Notes: generated by a model not told the origin, from the letters alone. Shown: positions 23,732 through 32,776, numbered from the stretch's first letter. The stretch: 64,000 bases of DNA from Spartobacteria bacterium (GCA_003134765.1 PLCM01000035.1:52743-116742), one strand, 5' to 3'. Numbers and translations: made by a program.

Positions 23732-23807
23732 TTGTAGCCGGGATCGGGGATCCCGGACGCGGCGATTCGGGTGGTCTTAGAGGCCGGGGTCACCGACCCC
23801 GGCTATA
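23732..23807. repeat. Second copy of the TTGTAGCCGGGATCGG palindrome
   Basis: Left arm TTGTAGCCGGGATCGGGGAT and right arm beginning CCGGGGTCACCGACCCCGG then CTATAGCC. The arms have diverged relative to the 16929 copy but keep inverse complementarity over about 20 bases. Confidence 0.7.
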
Positions 23808-23860
23808 GCCATCCAAAAATAGTCGGCGCGAGCCGCCAGGGAAGGGCGCTCAGTTGGCCG

Positions 23861-24040
23861 CTATTTGCCAAAGATTTTCTTTACGTCGCCAACTTTCTTT
23901 TGAACTTTGCCGGCGACTTTTTCGCCTGTACCGCGATCTCTCAGGTTGGGATTGCCGATCGCTTTTCCGCTCTCCTCTTTAACTTTGCCTTTGGCTTCCC
24001 GGATGCTGCCTTCGATTTTGTCTTTAGTGCTCGATTTCAT
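23861..24040 (-). CDS. CsbD-family stress-response protein
   Basis: A 59-residue hydrophilic protein: MKSSTKDKIEGSIREAKGKV opens the CsbD family, whose members rise in general stress and stationary phase. The start at 24040 is set by the family's N-terminus. The same frame stays open far upstream, but that extension is antisense to the DUF4062 gene and is spurious. A single-gene unit with unknown molecular role. Confidence 0.88.
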   Translation of the reverse strand: MKSSTKDKIEGSIREAKGKVKEESGKAIGNPNLRDRGTGEKVAGKVQKKVGDVKKIFGK

Positions 24041-24373
24041 AAAAATGAATCGCGTGGCGCAACATTTCTGCGCGGACTCTTCGAAGATTTGATTTAGAAA
24101 TGGCGGCGGTCGCGGCGACGGAAATATATCTGGACGTGGCGAGCTTGCGGACGTAAGAGAGTCGTCAGTTACGTCATTCGACGTTTTCAACGCATCTCCG
24201 GGGCGGCTGAGCAAACCGCAGGGACTGGACCTTCGCTGGACATCGCTTGCGCAATATCCAGATTGAATCGGAGCGGGCCGCCAGCGACAGTGAACGAACT
24301 CACTCATGTAAACCTCAGGCAGTCGGAGCGGGCCATCCGGGTTGAGGCTTAAGCGTAACGGTTCTTCTTCAGC

Positions 24374-26650
24374 ATGACGCCGCGCCCGCCAATTTTTATT
24401 TCCGCCGTGAGCAAGGAACTGCGGAGCGCGCGTCAGTTGGTCGCCAACACGCTCCAATTCCTGGGCTATCAGCCGCTCTGGCAGGACATCTTCGGCATGG
24501 AGCAAGGCGATTTGCGCGCGATGTTGCGCTTGCAGGTGGACCAATGTCAGGGCGTTGTTCAACTTGTCGGCCTGGCCTACGGCGCCGAGCCGCCAGCCCC
24601 GGACGAAGAATTTGGCCGGGTAAGTTACACTCAGTACGAAGCTCTTTACGCCCGGAAACGGGGCAAGAAGATCTGGTACCTGTTTATCGACGAAACATTT
24701 CCGATTGATGCCTACGACCCCGAGAGCGCGGAAGCTCGCGAACTGCAGCAGGCATATCGCCGCCGCTTGCAGGCCGATTCCCACCTCTACCATCCGTTGA
24801 CGAGCAGCGAAGGCCTTGAGGCCGGTGTGCTCAAGCTGCGGGACGATCTTTCCCGTTTGCGCCGGGGAGTAAAACAATGGGCGATTGGAGTCGCGGCGCT
24901 GCTTGTTATTATTACGGGATTGGCGATCTGGATCGTGTACGCGCAGCGCGGTCAAAGCGGCCTTATTCAAAAGCAAGGAGAACAGGTTACGGTCCTGGTC
25001 GACCGTTATCAGAAGATGCAGCAAGCCCTGGTGCTCCTTGCCGACGTGGAAACGCAATCGAAGGCGCCAGGCGCCAAGCTGTCGCCGGAAGAACAGCGGG
25101 CGAACGCGTATGCCATCCTCGAAAAGCAACTCGGCCTGCCAGCGGGTTCGCTCGCAAAGGAGCTCCCAGCGCTGGCGCTGGAACTTTACACCCGCGCGGA
25201 CACCAGCTCGCTCTTGCGGGCACGCGCAGCCTATGCCCTGGGCAAGTTCGACGAAGCTCAGAAGCTGAGTCTGGCCGGCGCGGCGGAGGATGTAAAAGCC
25301 TACGAAACGGCGCAACGGGTTGTGCAAGATCGGCGCAAGAGCGCGATCGAGGGATACAAGCTTGCCGGTCAATCGGCGCAGAAGCTCGCCCAATACAACG
25401 AGGCGATGTTGCATTTGCGAGAAGCGGAGAAGCTAACCGACCGCGGGCGGGAACCGCAAGAATGGGCCGACGTGCAGAATTCCATTGCTGACGTCTTAAT
25501 TGATCAGGGCCAGTACAAGAATGCGGAAGACACACTGCGAGCTATCGTGCAGGTCCTTACCCCGTTGTCCGGCCCTCAGGCGCCGGCGGTCCTGAAAGTT
25601 CGAAGCAGCCTGACCTATGCACGGTGGAAACAAGGGAAGGTGGCGGAGGCGGAGACAGACTTCAGAGACCTTATAAAAGCGCAGGAAAAAGTCCTCGGGC
25701 CGGAGCACCCGGACACGCTCTCGAGCCGCAACGGACTGGCGGGAGTTTTCAATGAAGAAGGGAAATTTGCGGAGGCTGAGGCAGAGCATCGTCAACTTCT
25801 GAAGAGCCGAGAGAAAGCGCTGGGACCGGACGACCCGGAAACACTGAAAAGTCGTTCCAACCTGGCCATCGCCCTCGCTAACCAGGGTAAGTATGCCGAA
25901 TCCGAGGCGTTGTTTCGCGAAGTAGCGACAGTGTCTGAAAAAGCCCTGGGCCCGGAGCATCCGGACACGCTTCGAGCGGGCATTGGCGTTGCCAGTATCC
26001 TTAATGCAGAAGGCAAGTATGCGGAAGCCGAGAAAGAATATCTCGCGATGATCAAGCTTTTCGACAAGGTCATGGGCCCCGAGCATCCTGAGAACCTCTC
26101 TTATCGAAACCTATTAACGGGTGTTCTCGATAACGAAGGAAAATTTGCGGAGGCCGAAGCGCAGTGCCGCGAGGTAGCGAGGATTGAAGAAAAGGTGCTG
26201 GGGCCCGAACACCCCGAAACGCTGAGGACCCGTTCCAACCTGGTGATCGCACTCAGCAAGCAACAGAAGTATGCCGAAGCGGAGACGGAAGCCAGGGAAG
26301 TGATCAAACTGGAGGCAAAGGTGCTGGGACCCGAGACCGTAGACACGCTGACGAGCCGCGGCCTTCTGGCGGATGTGCTGTATGGGCGGAACAAGGATGC
26401 GGAGGCCGAAGAGGAGTTTCGCGATTTGATCAAGCTTGAAGAGAAAGTGCTCGGCCCGGAAAGCCCCTTTACTCTCGACGCTTGTTTTGATTTCGCTTCG
26501 GGATTACGGAAGGAGGGAAAACTCGAGGAAGCCAAGAATATGGCTCGCCGGGCGGCGGAAGGCGCGCGCAAAGTCCTCGGCCTTGATAATCCGGACACCA
26601 AGAAATATGAAAAGCTCTGGCAAGAGTTAGAGCCTGCCAAGGCTCTCTAA
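24374..26650 (+). CDS. DUF4062 - transmembrane - TPR protein
   Basis: A 758-residue protein. Residues 5-115 are a DUF4062-type domain (IFISAVSKELRSARQLVANT; GVVQLVGLAYGAEP; SYTQYEALYARKRGKKIWYL), related to TIR-like or STAND sensor modules. A transmembrane helix follows at about 168-190 (AIGVAALLVIITGLAIWIVY). The rest is a helical linker and about eight kinesin-light-chain-like TPRs, each with EAEA and VLGPEHPDTL phrases (about 340-750). The layout suggests a membrane-bound signalling or conflict protein with an inner-face DUF4062 domain. No effector such as a nuclease or protease is visible. Confidence 0.85.
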   Translation: MTPRPPIFISAVSKELRSARQLVANTLQFLGYQPLWQDIFGMEQGDLRAMLRLQVDQCQGVVQLVGLAYGAEPPAPDEEFGRVSYTQYEALYARKRGKKIWYLFIDETFPIDAYDPESAEARELQQAYRRRLQADSHLYHPLTSSEGLEAGVLKLRDDLSRLRRGVKQWAIGVAALLVIITGLAIWIVYAQRGQSGLIQKQGEQVTVLVDRYQKMQQALVLLADVETQSKAPGAKLSPEEQRANAYAILEKQLGLPAGSLAKELPALALELYTRADTSSLLRARAAYALGKFDEAQKLSLAGAAEDVKAYETAQRVVQDRRKSAIEGYKLAGQSAQKLAQYNEAMLHLREAEKLTDRGREPQEWADVQNSIADVLIDQGQYKNAEDTLRAIVQVLTPLSGPQAPAVLKVRSSLTYARWKQGKVAEAETDFRDLIKAQEKVLGPEHPDTLSSRNGLAGVFNEEGKFAEAEAEHRQLLKSREKALGPDDPETLKSRSNLAIALANQGKYAESEALFREVATVSEKALGPEHPDTLRAGIGVASILNAEGKYAEAEKEYLAMIKLFDKVMGPEHPENLSYRNLLTGVLDNEGKFAEAEAQCREVARIEEKVLGPEHPETLRTRSNLVIALSKQQKYAEAETEAREVIKLEAKVLGPETVDTLTSRGLLADVLYGRNKDAEAEEEFRDLIKLEEKVLGPESPFTLDACFDFASGLRKEGKLEEAKNMARRAAEGARKVLGLDNPDTKKYEKLWQELEPAKAL

Positions 26651-26770
26651 TTCCAACGAGTACGCCAGTCCCAATAATCTGGTCGGAAGGCAGGGGTCGT
26701 CCCCCAGGTTCCGCAGCAGGGTTCGATCGTCGACAAAGATTTTGCCTCATGATATGGCTGAGGCAGCGGC

Positions 26771-27334
26771 ATGGATGAGTTCGGCTATCTCGCGGTCATT
26801 CTCTCTATCATTCTCGGGCTAAGCGTGACGCAATTGCTCCAGGGCCTGAGCAACGTGATTAATGCAAGGGACCGTGTCCGAATTTACTGGCCTGCGATTG
26901 GATGGGCCTTGCTCCTTTTGGTCATCGATGTCCAGGCCTGGTGGTCGATGTTTGGTTATCGCGGGCGGCATACCTGGACTTTCCTTCAATTCGCGATCCT
27001 TCTGCTCGAGACGATCCTGCTTTACCTGCTCGCGGCCCTCGCTCTGCCGAACACTTTCGGCGAAGGCACCGTCGATCTGCGGGTGAATTATTTCCGTCAT
27101 GCCCGGTGGTTTTTCGGTTCGTTCGTGAGTGTGCTCCTGGTCAGTCTCGTGAAGAATCTGGTGATGACCGGTGCTTTGCAGGGACCTTTCGATCTGAGTT
27201 TCCATTTGTTCTGGATCGTAACGGCGACGATAGCCGCCGCGACGCGCAGCGATTGGTTTCACAAAATGAATGTGTGCGTCGCTGCCGTTTCGTTCATCGT
27301 TTACATCGGGGCGCTCTTCGCTGAGTTGAGGTGA
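26771..27334 (+). CDS. Multi-pass membrane protein, unknown
   Basis: A 187-residue protein with about five or six hydrophobic helices: AVILSIILGLSVTQLLQGLS, PAIGWALLLLVIDVQ, FLQFAILLLETILLYLLAAL, WFFGSFVSVLLVSLVKNLV, FHLFWIVTATIAAA and VAAVSFIVYIGALFA. No charged pocket or transporter motif is evident. It begins 121 bp after the TPR gene, in the same direction, but cotranscription is uncertain. Confidence 0.75.
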   Translation: MDEFGYLAVILSIILGLSVTQLLQGLSNVINARDRVRIYWPAIGWALLLLVIDVQAWWSMFGYRGRHTWTFLQFAILLLETILLYLLAALALPNTFGEGTVDLRVNYFRHARWFFGSFVSVLLVSLVKNLVMTGALQGPFDLSFHLFWIVTATIAAATRSDWFHKMNVCVAAVSFIVYIGALFAELR

Positions 27335-27359
27335 TGATGGAAAGTGACCCGTGACCCGT

Positions 27360-27447
27360 TGGTAGGGTCGGCGCGCTGCGCCGACCGTGGCGGTCTTCGG
27401 GTTGGCGGGACAGAAATAGCGGACGCCGCAGCGCGGCGTCCCTACCA
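27360..27447. repeat. TGGTAGGG...CCTACCA palindromic repeat, copy 1
   Basis: Outer ends TGGTAGGG/CCCTACCA enclose two inner palindromes (GGTCGGCGCGCTGCGCCGAC and GACGCCGCAGCGCGGCGTC). The same outer ends and a very similar inner GACGCCGCGCTGCGGCGTC unit recur at 62181-62266. Confidence 0.75.
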
Positions 27448-27538
27448 TTCCCACAGAGCACACGAATGTTCCCGAGTGCATCGCCACCAAAGCCAGGATC
27501 ACCCGACTCCGGTGGCAGCGAAGCGCGTTGATGGCGAG

Positions 27539-27826
27539 CTACGACGCAGCACCGGGCTGTGAAGTTTGAATGGCGGTCGCGAGCAGACTGGTGCGTTGAT
27601 TCCATTGAAACTGGCTCTGCACGAGCTGCATTCCGATCAACGCCGTTGCGCCCAGAGCCTGGGCCTTACGCGTGACTTCGGCCAGACAGGTGTCAAACGA
27701 ATGGTCGTTGACTCCTTCGACGCTCGCATAGACGACGCCAAGCTCACGCGCGCCGGCGGGGAGGCCGGGAAGTGTGCTCACATTCATCTGGACAAATGAT
27801 GGTGCTCTCGGTTTTTCGTGGCTCAT
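27539..27826 (-). CDS. YbjQ/UPF0145-like small protein, shortened
   Basis: A 95-residue protein. FVQMNVSTLPGLPAG opens like the YbjQ family (NVSTTPTLEG), and EVTRKAQALGATALIGMQLV matches its central helix-strand with the usual A-x-ALGANAVVG core. The Gly-rich loop between them is shorter than normal. YbjQ proteins form pentamers of unknown role. The next gene downstream on the plus strand side is not coupled. Confidence 0.65.
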   Translation of the reverse strand: MSHEKPRAPSFVQMNVSTLPGLPAGARELGVVYASVEGVNDHSFDTCLAEVTRKAQALGATALIGMQLVQSQFQWNQRTSLLATAIQTSQPGAAS

Positions 27827-27868
27827 GATGTCTTCAATTTCGGTTTGATGTCGAACATCGCAGAGGAC

Positions 27869-28657
27869 TCAGTTTCCGCGGTCCACGTCGTCCAGGATTA
27901 CCAGGGTCTTTTCGAAAGCCTCAGAGTTAATCGCAATGGGGCCACGAAATGGATGACTTAGGATCAGGCAACTAAACAAAAGCAGTCCGATCAATGCGGC
28001 CATCAGCGCGGATATGATCATGTGCGGCAACGGACTTTCCATGTAGATGATGAAACTCATGGTAATGACGACGAAGGCGCCGCTCAGAATGACAATCCAC
28101 ATCACCGTAGAGATGTCTTCATTCGCCTGGATGTTGCGCTTGTTGCGGTCGTTCGTCACCTCGGTCAGGGCCTGCATCAACACGTTGCAGCTCAGAGGAT
28201 AATCCTTCTTCATCTGGGTGGTGACCGGGCCGTTGGTGCCAAAGGCGCGAAATATATCCCCGGTTTGCTTGCGAGCCTTCGAACTGGGCTGGCCGGTGCT
28301 GGCCTGCGTGGGCCACTCATCTTCAATGACCCGGTGAATATACTCGCGGATCAATTCGCGAATCTTCTCGCCAGCCTCCGGCGGCAAATTGCCCGAGGAG
28401 CGGTAGAGCGGCACGAAGGAGATAGCTTCCGTCGCGACATTGACTTTGGCGGCATCGAAGGATTCCCAGACCGCCACTACCATGAAGCCAAGGAGCACGG
28501 CAAAGAGCACGCCGGCGTTCAGGAAGATCGGGACGCAGACATCGTTATGTCCTTCCTGGACCCTGCCGTGCAGGAGTTTGCGGCTCAACCATACGCCGGC
28601 TATCGCGTACACGGCCGGCCCGGCAATCATCAGTACGCCGAGCACCAGGTAATTCAT
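27869..28657 (-). CDS. DUF4239 (bestrophin-like) membrane protein
   Basis: A 262-residue protein with four membrane helices: two at the N-terminus (LVLGVLMIAGPAVYAIAGVW; AGVLFAVLLGFMVVAVWESF) and two after a soluble middle (VMWIVILSGAFVVITMSFII; MIISALMAALIGLLLFSCLI). The motif FAVLLGFMVVAVWESFDAA and the C-terminal HPFRGPIAI are hallmarks of DUF4239, a family distantly related to bestrophin channels. It lies 27 bp downstream of the aminotransferase gene on the same strand, so the two could be cotranscribed. Confidence 0.85.
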   Translation of the reverse strand: MNYLVLGVLMIAGPAVYAIAGVWLSRKLLHGRVQEGHNDVCVPIFLNAGVLFAVLLGFMVVAVWESFDAAKVNVATEAISFVPLYRSSGNLPPEAGEKIRELIREYIHRVIEDEWPTQASTGQPSSKARKQTGDIFRAFGTNGPVTTQMKKDYPLSCNVLMQALTEVTNDRNKRNIQANEDISTVMWIVILSGAFVVITMSFIIYMESPLPHMIISALMAALIGLLLFSCLILSHPFRGPIAINSEAFEKTLVILDDVDRGN

Positions 28658-28684
28658 AGGCTGTTTCCAGCAAAATCGACGGCG

Positions 28685-30004
28685 CTACGACGGCAAACCT
28701 TTGCGCGCTATCAGCTCCATCTGTTCACAGAAACGATCCAGCTCGCCGAGTGTGGTGTAGATGTTAGGGGTGATGCGAATGCCCTGGAACTCTTCGTGGA
28801 CGATGGCCACGGTGAAGATGTGGTGTTTGTCGAACAGATATTTGGCGACGGCCTCCGGACTTGTTCCTTCGATCTGGACGTTCGCGATGGCGCACGATTG
28901 GTTCGGATCGAACGAGGTGTTGAAGCGAACCTTGGGCACGTCCTTGAGTCGGTTCATCCAGTAACGTGACAGGTAGCGCAACCGAGCTTCCTTGCGTTTG
29001 CCACCGATCCCGTTGTGAAAGACCAGCGCTTCACCTATCGCCAGCCTTATCGCGGCCGAGTGAGTGCCAATTTCCTCGAACTTGCGGATATCGGTCGCCT
29101 GCTTGGATTCGGCGGCCATCATGGGCCAGATCTTTTCGATCTTGTCGCGCTTCACGTAAAGCAAGCCCGTGCCTTTGGGAGCGTACAACCACTTATGCAG
29201 GCTGGTGCCGAAGTAATCGCAACCCAGGTCTTTCTGTTTGAAATCGAACTGCGCGAAGGAATGGGCGCCGTCCACGATCGTTTCAATTCCCTTGGCGCGC
29301 GCCAGGTCGCAGACCGCTTTCACGGGAGTGATCTGACCCGTGATGTTGACCTGGTGCGCCATCAGAATAAGGCGCGTCCGATCGGTTATTCCCTTGGCAA
29401 AGGCCGCGGTAATCTCGTCGAGGTTCTTGGGCGGAATGGGAATCTGAATCAGCTTGAGCTTGAGCCCTTCGCGCTTTTCCCGCTGACGCAGCGTGGTCAG
29501 CATGCGCGGATAGTCCTGGGTGGTGGTGAGAATTTCATCACCCGACTTGAAGTCCATGCCCAGCAAAAGGATTTCGAGGGATTCGGAAGCGTTACGGGTG
29601 ATCGCAATCTCTTCGCGATCGCAGCCGAACAGTTCCGCGAGGCCGGTCCGAATGGTTTCGGATTGAGGTTCGAGAATCTGCCACATCGTGTAGGCGGTGG
29701 CGTCTTCCTGTTGCCAGGTGTAACGCACCAGCGCTTCGGTCACGATCCGTGGACTCGGTGAGACGCCGCCATTGTTCAGATTGATGATGCCGCGAGTGAC
29801 GGTGAAAGAGTTTTGAATGATGGCCCAGTAGTCTTCATCCATGGCGGCCTGCTCAGGCGTCAGATGTGCCACGCTCTGGGTTGCAGCCGTGACGGTTTTC
29901 AGCAACGAAGCGACGGTGGCGGAGGAAAGCGTTGCCAGGCCGAGGCCTTTGCCGGCGAGCGAAAGGAAGTTGCGGCGGGTGCGGGTACGATGAGTGGGAT
30001 TCAT
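28685..30004 (-). CDS. Tat-exported class V aminotransferase-like PLP enzyme
   Basis: 439 residues from the ATG at 30004, chosen because the twin-arginine signal RTRRNFLSLAGKGLGLATLS follows immediately; the frame's 100-codon upstream extension is not plausible. The fold-type I domain shows the PLP lysine K271 in GTSLHKWLYAPKG, EIAITRNASESLEILLLG (about 135-152) and IVDGAHSFAQFDF with the Asp that contacts the pyridine ring. It resembles isopenicillin-N epimerase and cysteine-desulfurase-like periplasmic enzymes. Substrate unknown. Confidence 0.88.
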   Translation of the reverse strand: MNPTHRTRTRRNFLSLAGKGLGLATLSSATVASLLKTVTAATQSVAHLTPEQAAMDEDYWAIIQNSFTVTRGIINLNNGGVSPSPRIVTEALVRYTWQQEDATAYTMWQILEPQSETIRTGLAELFGCDREEIAITRNASESLEILLLGMDFKSGDEILTTTQDYPRMLTTLRQREKREGLKLKLIQIPIPPKNLDEITAAFAKGITDRTRLILMAHQVNITGQITPVKAVCDLARAKGIETIVDGAHSFAQFDFKQKDLGCDYFGTSLHKWLYAPKGTGLLYVKRDKIEKIWPMMAAESKQATDIRKFEEIGTHSAAIRLAIGEALVFHNGIGGKRKEARLRYLSRYWMNRLKDVPKVRFNTSFDPNQSCAIANVQIEGTSPEAVAKYLFDKHHIFTVAIVHEEFQGIRITPNIYTTLGELDRFCEQMELIARKGLPS

Positions 30005-30017
30005 TGGAAAGTAGAAT

Positions 30018-30107
30018 GGAGCCGGCGGGAGCCGGGCGACATGGATGGCAAAGTCGCGATGGTAGCGAAGAGCGAGGCCGGAGTCGAGCGAATCAAAGTA
30101 AAAAACG
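30018..30107 (+). repeat. Second copy of the GGAGCCGGCGGGAGCCG repeat
   Basis: Matches 12691-12769 at both ends, with a different middle. Sits between two divergent genes, where it has kept an open frame in the plus direction, making the downstream gene look longer than it is. Confidence 0.6.
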
Positions 30108-30178
30108 GAAGGGCCTGGAGGACAGAGGTGGGATTTGCTCGCGCGGGGATGGATGCTGCTCTTAGAATCCAAATTGTG

Positions 30179-31117
30179 ATGCGGGCTGCGATGCGCTTTT
30201 GTTTCTCCATTTTTGTTCCGCTCCTGCTCGGGACGAGCTGGCTGAGCGCGGCGGACACGGATGGTCACATCGATTGGCCCGACGGCAATGTGCTGCATGA
30301 ACATTCAACTTCGCCGGACGGCCAGTTTGGGATCGTTGTTCCAGGGTCTGAAGACGCGGGAAACGATGATCGCGACAATTTCGTAGCCAATCTAAAAACC
30401 CATGAGCTGCTTGGGAAAATCAAGGATGCCGACTATTTCGAGAGGCAGAATCATCGCGGCCTCGATGTGGTCTGGGCGCCGGACTCCGGCAGCTGCGTGC
30501 TAACCTACGAGGGTCGGTTCGGATTTGACGTCATTCTGTTGTTGGAACTCAACGGGCCGCAATTCACGCAAACCGATCTCGGCAAACATATAGACAAAGC
30601 GCTCACGGCCGCGGCCGGTGAAGAAGGTTCGAGCAGCGCCTGGGTCCGATTTGGTCCCGACAAGAAGATCCTGGTGCGCGCACTAACCTATACGGGCAAT
30701 CCTAAATTGATGGATGAGAATACGAAGCAGGCCTGGTTTGCCGGCACATTCGATCGAGCTTCGAAAAGATGGACCGCGAGCGGCGCGCACCGGACGAAAG
30801 ATTGGGAGGCGCTGTCGAGCGCCTACTCAGCTCAGGGGGGCCAGGATATTTTCGTCGTGCCCAACGGCGATGAGAACAAGGTGCCGAAGGATTTCGCCGG
30901 GGTTCTGGTCAATTCCGAGGAGGAAAAGGAAGAGCATCTCGACGAGGAGATGAATGCCGTTTACCAGGGGATTCGCCTGCTTTTGCCGCCCGGTCGGTTT
31001 GCGAAGGTGAAACAGGATCAGATCGCGTGGCTGAAAAAACGGGACGCGACACCAACTGGCCAAAGATCCGGGATGATCATTGAAAGGATCAAGGCGCTGG
31101 AAGTGTTCCTTTGGTGA
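30179..31117 (+). CDS. Exported protein with C-terminal LprI-like segment
   Basis: About 312 residues from the ATG at 30179 (30191 is also possible). That start is preferred because a signal peptide (MRFCFSIFVPLLLGTSWLSA) begins there, while the open frame's upstream part overlaps a dispersed repeat and the divergent aminotransferase gene. The body contains beta-rich segments and FGPDKKILVRALTY. The C-terminus (LDEEMNAVYQGIRLLLPP to KVKQDQIAWLKKRDA) resembles the LprI/DUF1311 lysozyme-inhibitor-like repeat. Role unknown. Confidence 0.65.
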   Translation: MRAAMRFCFSIFVPLLLGTSWLSAADTDGHIDWPDGNVLHEHSTSPDGQFGIVVPGSEDAGNDDRDNFVANLKTHELLGKIKDADYFERQNHRGLDVVWAPDSGSCVLTYEGRFGFDVILLLELNGPQFTQTDLGKHIDKALTAAAGEEGSSSAWVRFGPDKKILVRALTYTGNPKLMDENTKQAWFAGTFDRASKRWTASGAHRTKDWEALSSAYSAQGGQDIFVVPNGDENKVPKDFAGVLVNSEEEKEEHLDEEMNAVYQGIRLLLPPGRFAKVKQDQIAWLKKRDATPTGQRSGMIIERIKALEVFLW

Positions 31118-31119
31118 GG

Positions 31120-31164
31120 CGCGCGCGAAGCGCCGGTTATTGGAGATCGGTTATTAGTTATTAG
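31120..31164 (+). repeat. Dispersed repeat, family 'ggttattggagatcgg'
   Basis: A GCGCGCGCGAAGCGCC hairpin foot followed by GGTTATTGGAGATCGGTTAT and TAGTTATTAG. Inverted relative to the copy at 488-530. Confidence 0.6.
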
Positions 31165-31204
31165 GGGGGTGGGGCAGGTTGCCTGCCGCCATTAACTCCG
31201 GCCG

Positions 31205-32602
31205 CTAGTGGCGTTCGAGGTCGGCGCGCATCGCTGAAATGGTGATCTCGGCAGGCATGATGCCGGTATCGGTATAGTGGATGGTTACCTCTTGCGTTTC
31301 CTTCGAGAAGGAGATTGCGCCGGCCATCGGGTCGAGGGCGGCGAGATCTTCTTTCCAGCCGGCATCCTGAAATTGTTTCCGCAAAATTTCGACTGTCGCT
31401 TTAGCTTTGCCGTTGGCGACGCTGAAGTTGATCTCGTCCTTGCTCGCTTCCACGTCGCTGGCTTCGGGAGGAAGGGTGACAGCGACTTTCGGCGAGGGCT
31501 TGTTGGCTTCGGTTTCCCGCGCAGTCTCCTTCGCTCGCTCGGCGTCGGCGGCGGCCCGAAGTGCGGGAGCTTGTTCTTTTATTCTGCGGTCGAGCTCGGC
31601 GATCTCGGCGGCGCTCTGGAAATGCATTGAAACGGGAAGCTTGCCGTCACGGTTGGAGGAGAAGGTAAGCGTCAGCATGTCCTTTCCGGGATTGCGAAAG
31701 ATCATGGTGTCCCTGCCATCGATCTGGACGAGGTGATCGAGAGTGGGTTCCCATTTGGTTGTGGCCAGCGTTTTCCGATAGAAGTCGACGATGGTTGCCT
31801 TGTTCGCGGCGGTCTGGAAGCTGAGTTCCAGGGTTGGATCGGTGTAACGTAAGTCCTCGGCGTCGGTCGGCGCGGGAAGGTCGGCCGAGAGCTGCTCGCC
31901 GGAGTAAGAGATCATGGTTTTGCCTCCTTGCGCCGGCGCAGCCGCGACGGTGGCAGTGACCTGGATGGCGTTTCGTTTGTAATAGGCGGAATCGCCCGCG
32001 CCGCCGTATGGGATCCAGCCCTGGGCCAGCAGGAGCTTCCGGACGGTCCCGGCGGTTTCGGGAACAGTGGCGTCGGTGACGTACATGGCGCTCATGTCGC
32101 CGACATAGACAGGCTTTACATTCGGAGGAGTGGGCAGCTGTCCCGGCTTGATGTTGCCCTGGTTTTGAAGGCCGATAAGGACTTCGCGAGGTTGTCCATT
32201 CGGAAAGACCGAGAGCGAGAGAACAAACCCGTTCTTGCCAAAGCTGGCGCTGGCTGATTGGGCGGTGTCGGAAGTGTTCGGCAGTTCTTTCCAACCCTGG
32301 GAAGTGAGCGCTTTTCGGTGGAACTCGAAGGCCGTTTTCACGTCGCTCGTGGCGGCATAGGAGAGACCGGCGGCCCGGCGCGGCCACGGGGGTTTGGATC
32401 CGGTTACGAGTGGAACAGTGGAAAGATCGATCGCACGCGCGGCCTGCTCGACGGTGGCCGGCTCCTGCACCGGTTCATTGGATGTCTGGTTTTTGGGTCC
32501 GCAATTCGAAAGGCAAAGAAGCGTGCCGCCGAGCGCAACCGCGCGAATGATTGCGAGGGAGTGGAGACTCGCCGCAAGATGCCGCCGGGTTTCAAAGATC
32601 AT
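31205..32602 (-). CDS. Putative lipoprotein with repeated 'FYRKxLxxxGW'-type units
   Basis: A 465-residue protein. The signal sequence ends in a lipobox-like LSNCG (about 31-35). At least three related units contain a short helix and a GW-ending phrase (FHRKALTSQGWKELP; VRKLLLAQGWIPYG; FYRKTLATTKWEPT; LRKQFQDAGWKEDL), suggesting a repeated alpha/beta fold. A coiled-coil-like segment (EIAELDRRIKEQAPALRAAA) lies between the third and fourth. It should sit in the outer or inner membrane. No known function. Confidence 0.75.
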   Translation of the reverse strand: MIFETRRHLAASLHSLAIIRAVALGGTLLCLSNCGPKNQTSNEPVQEPATVEQAARAIDLSTVPLVTGSKPPWPRRAAGLSYAATSDVKTAFEFHRKALTSQGWKELPNTSDTAQSASASFGKNGFVLSLSVFPNGQPREVLIGLQNQGNIKPGQLPTPPNVKPVYVGDMSAMYVTDATVPETAGTVRKLLLAQGWIPYGGAGDSAYYKRNAIQVTATVAAAPAQGGKTMISYSGEQLSADLPAPTDAEDLRYTDPTLELSFQTAANKATIVDFYRKTLATTKWEPTLDHLVQIDGRDTMIFRNPGKDMLTLTFSSNRDGKLPVSMHFQSAAEIAELDRRIKEQAPALRAAADAERAKETARETEANKPSPKVAVTLPPEASDVEASKDEINFSVANGKAKATVEILRKQFQDAGWKEDLAALDPMAGAISFSKETQEVTIHYTDTGIMPAEITISAMRADLERH

Positions 32603-32776
32603 GGCGGCGATAGTAACGGAAGAACGAATCCTGCCCAGCCCTGTTTCCTGATGGGTTGGAGCGGGAGTCTACAACCGCCGCTGTATTGGAGACGCCCTCG
32701 GGCCGTTGGGCGCAGAGCAACGCCTTTTTCCTGAGCGTTGCCGGCCTGAGGGCAGGCCGGCTCCAGTGAGATCCGG
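32603..32776. other. Intergenic sequence with GC-rich palindrome
   Basis: Contains CTACAACCGCCGCTGTA and an imperfect inverted stretch around GCAACGCC...GGCGTTGC-like text between two convergent-to-tandem genes. No gene seen. Confidence 0.4.

Noticed and set aside
23861..25414. Long minus-strand open frame of 517 codons
   Set aside because: Only the last 59 codons encode CsbD. The remainder is antisense to the DUF4062-TPR gene and has no recognisable domain.
29813..30178. N-terminal 122 codons of the plus-strand frame that continues into the LprI-like gene
   Set aside because: This part overlaps the divergent aminotransferase gene and a dispersed repeat; a signal peptide begins at 30179-30191.
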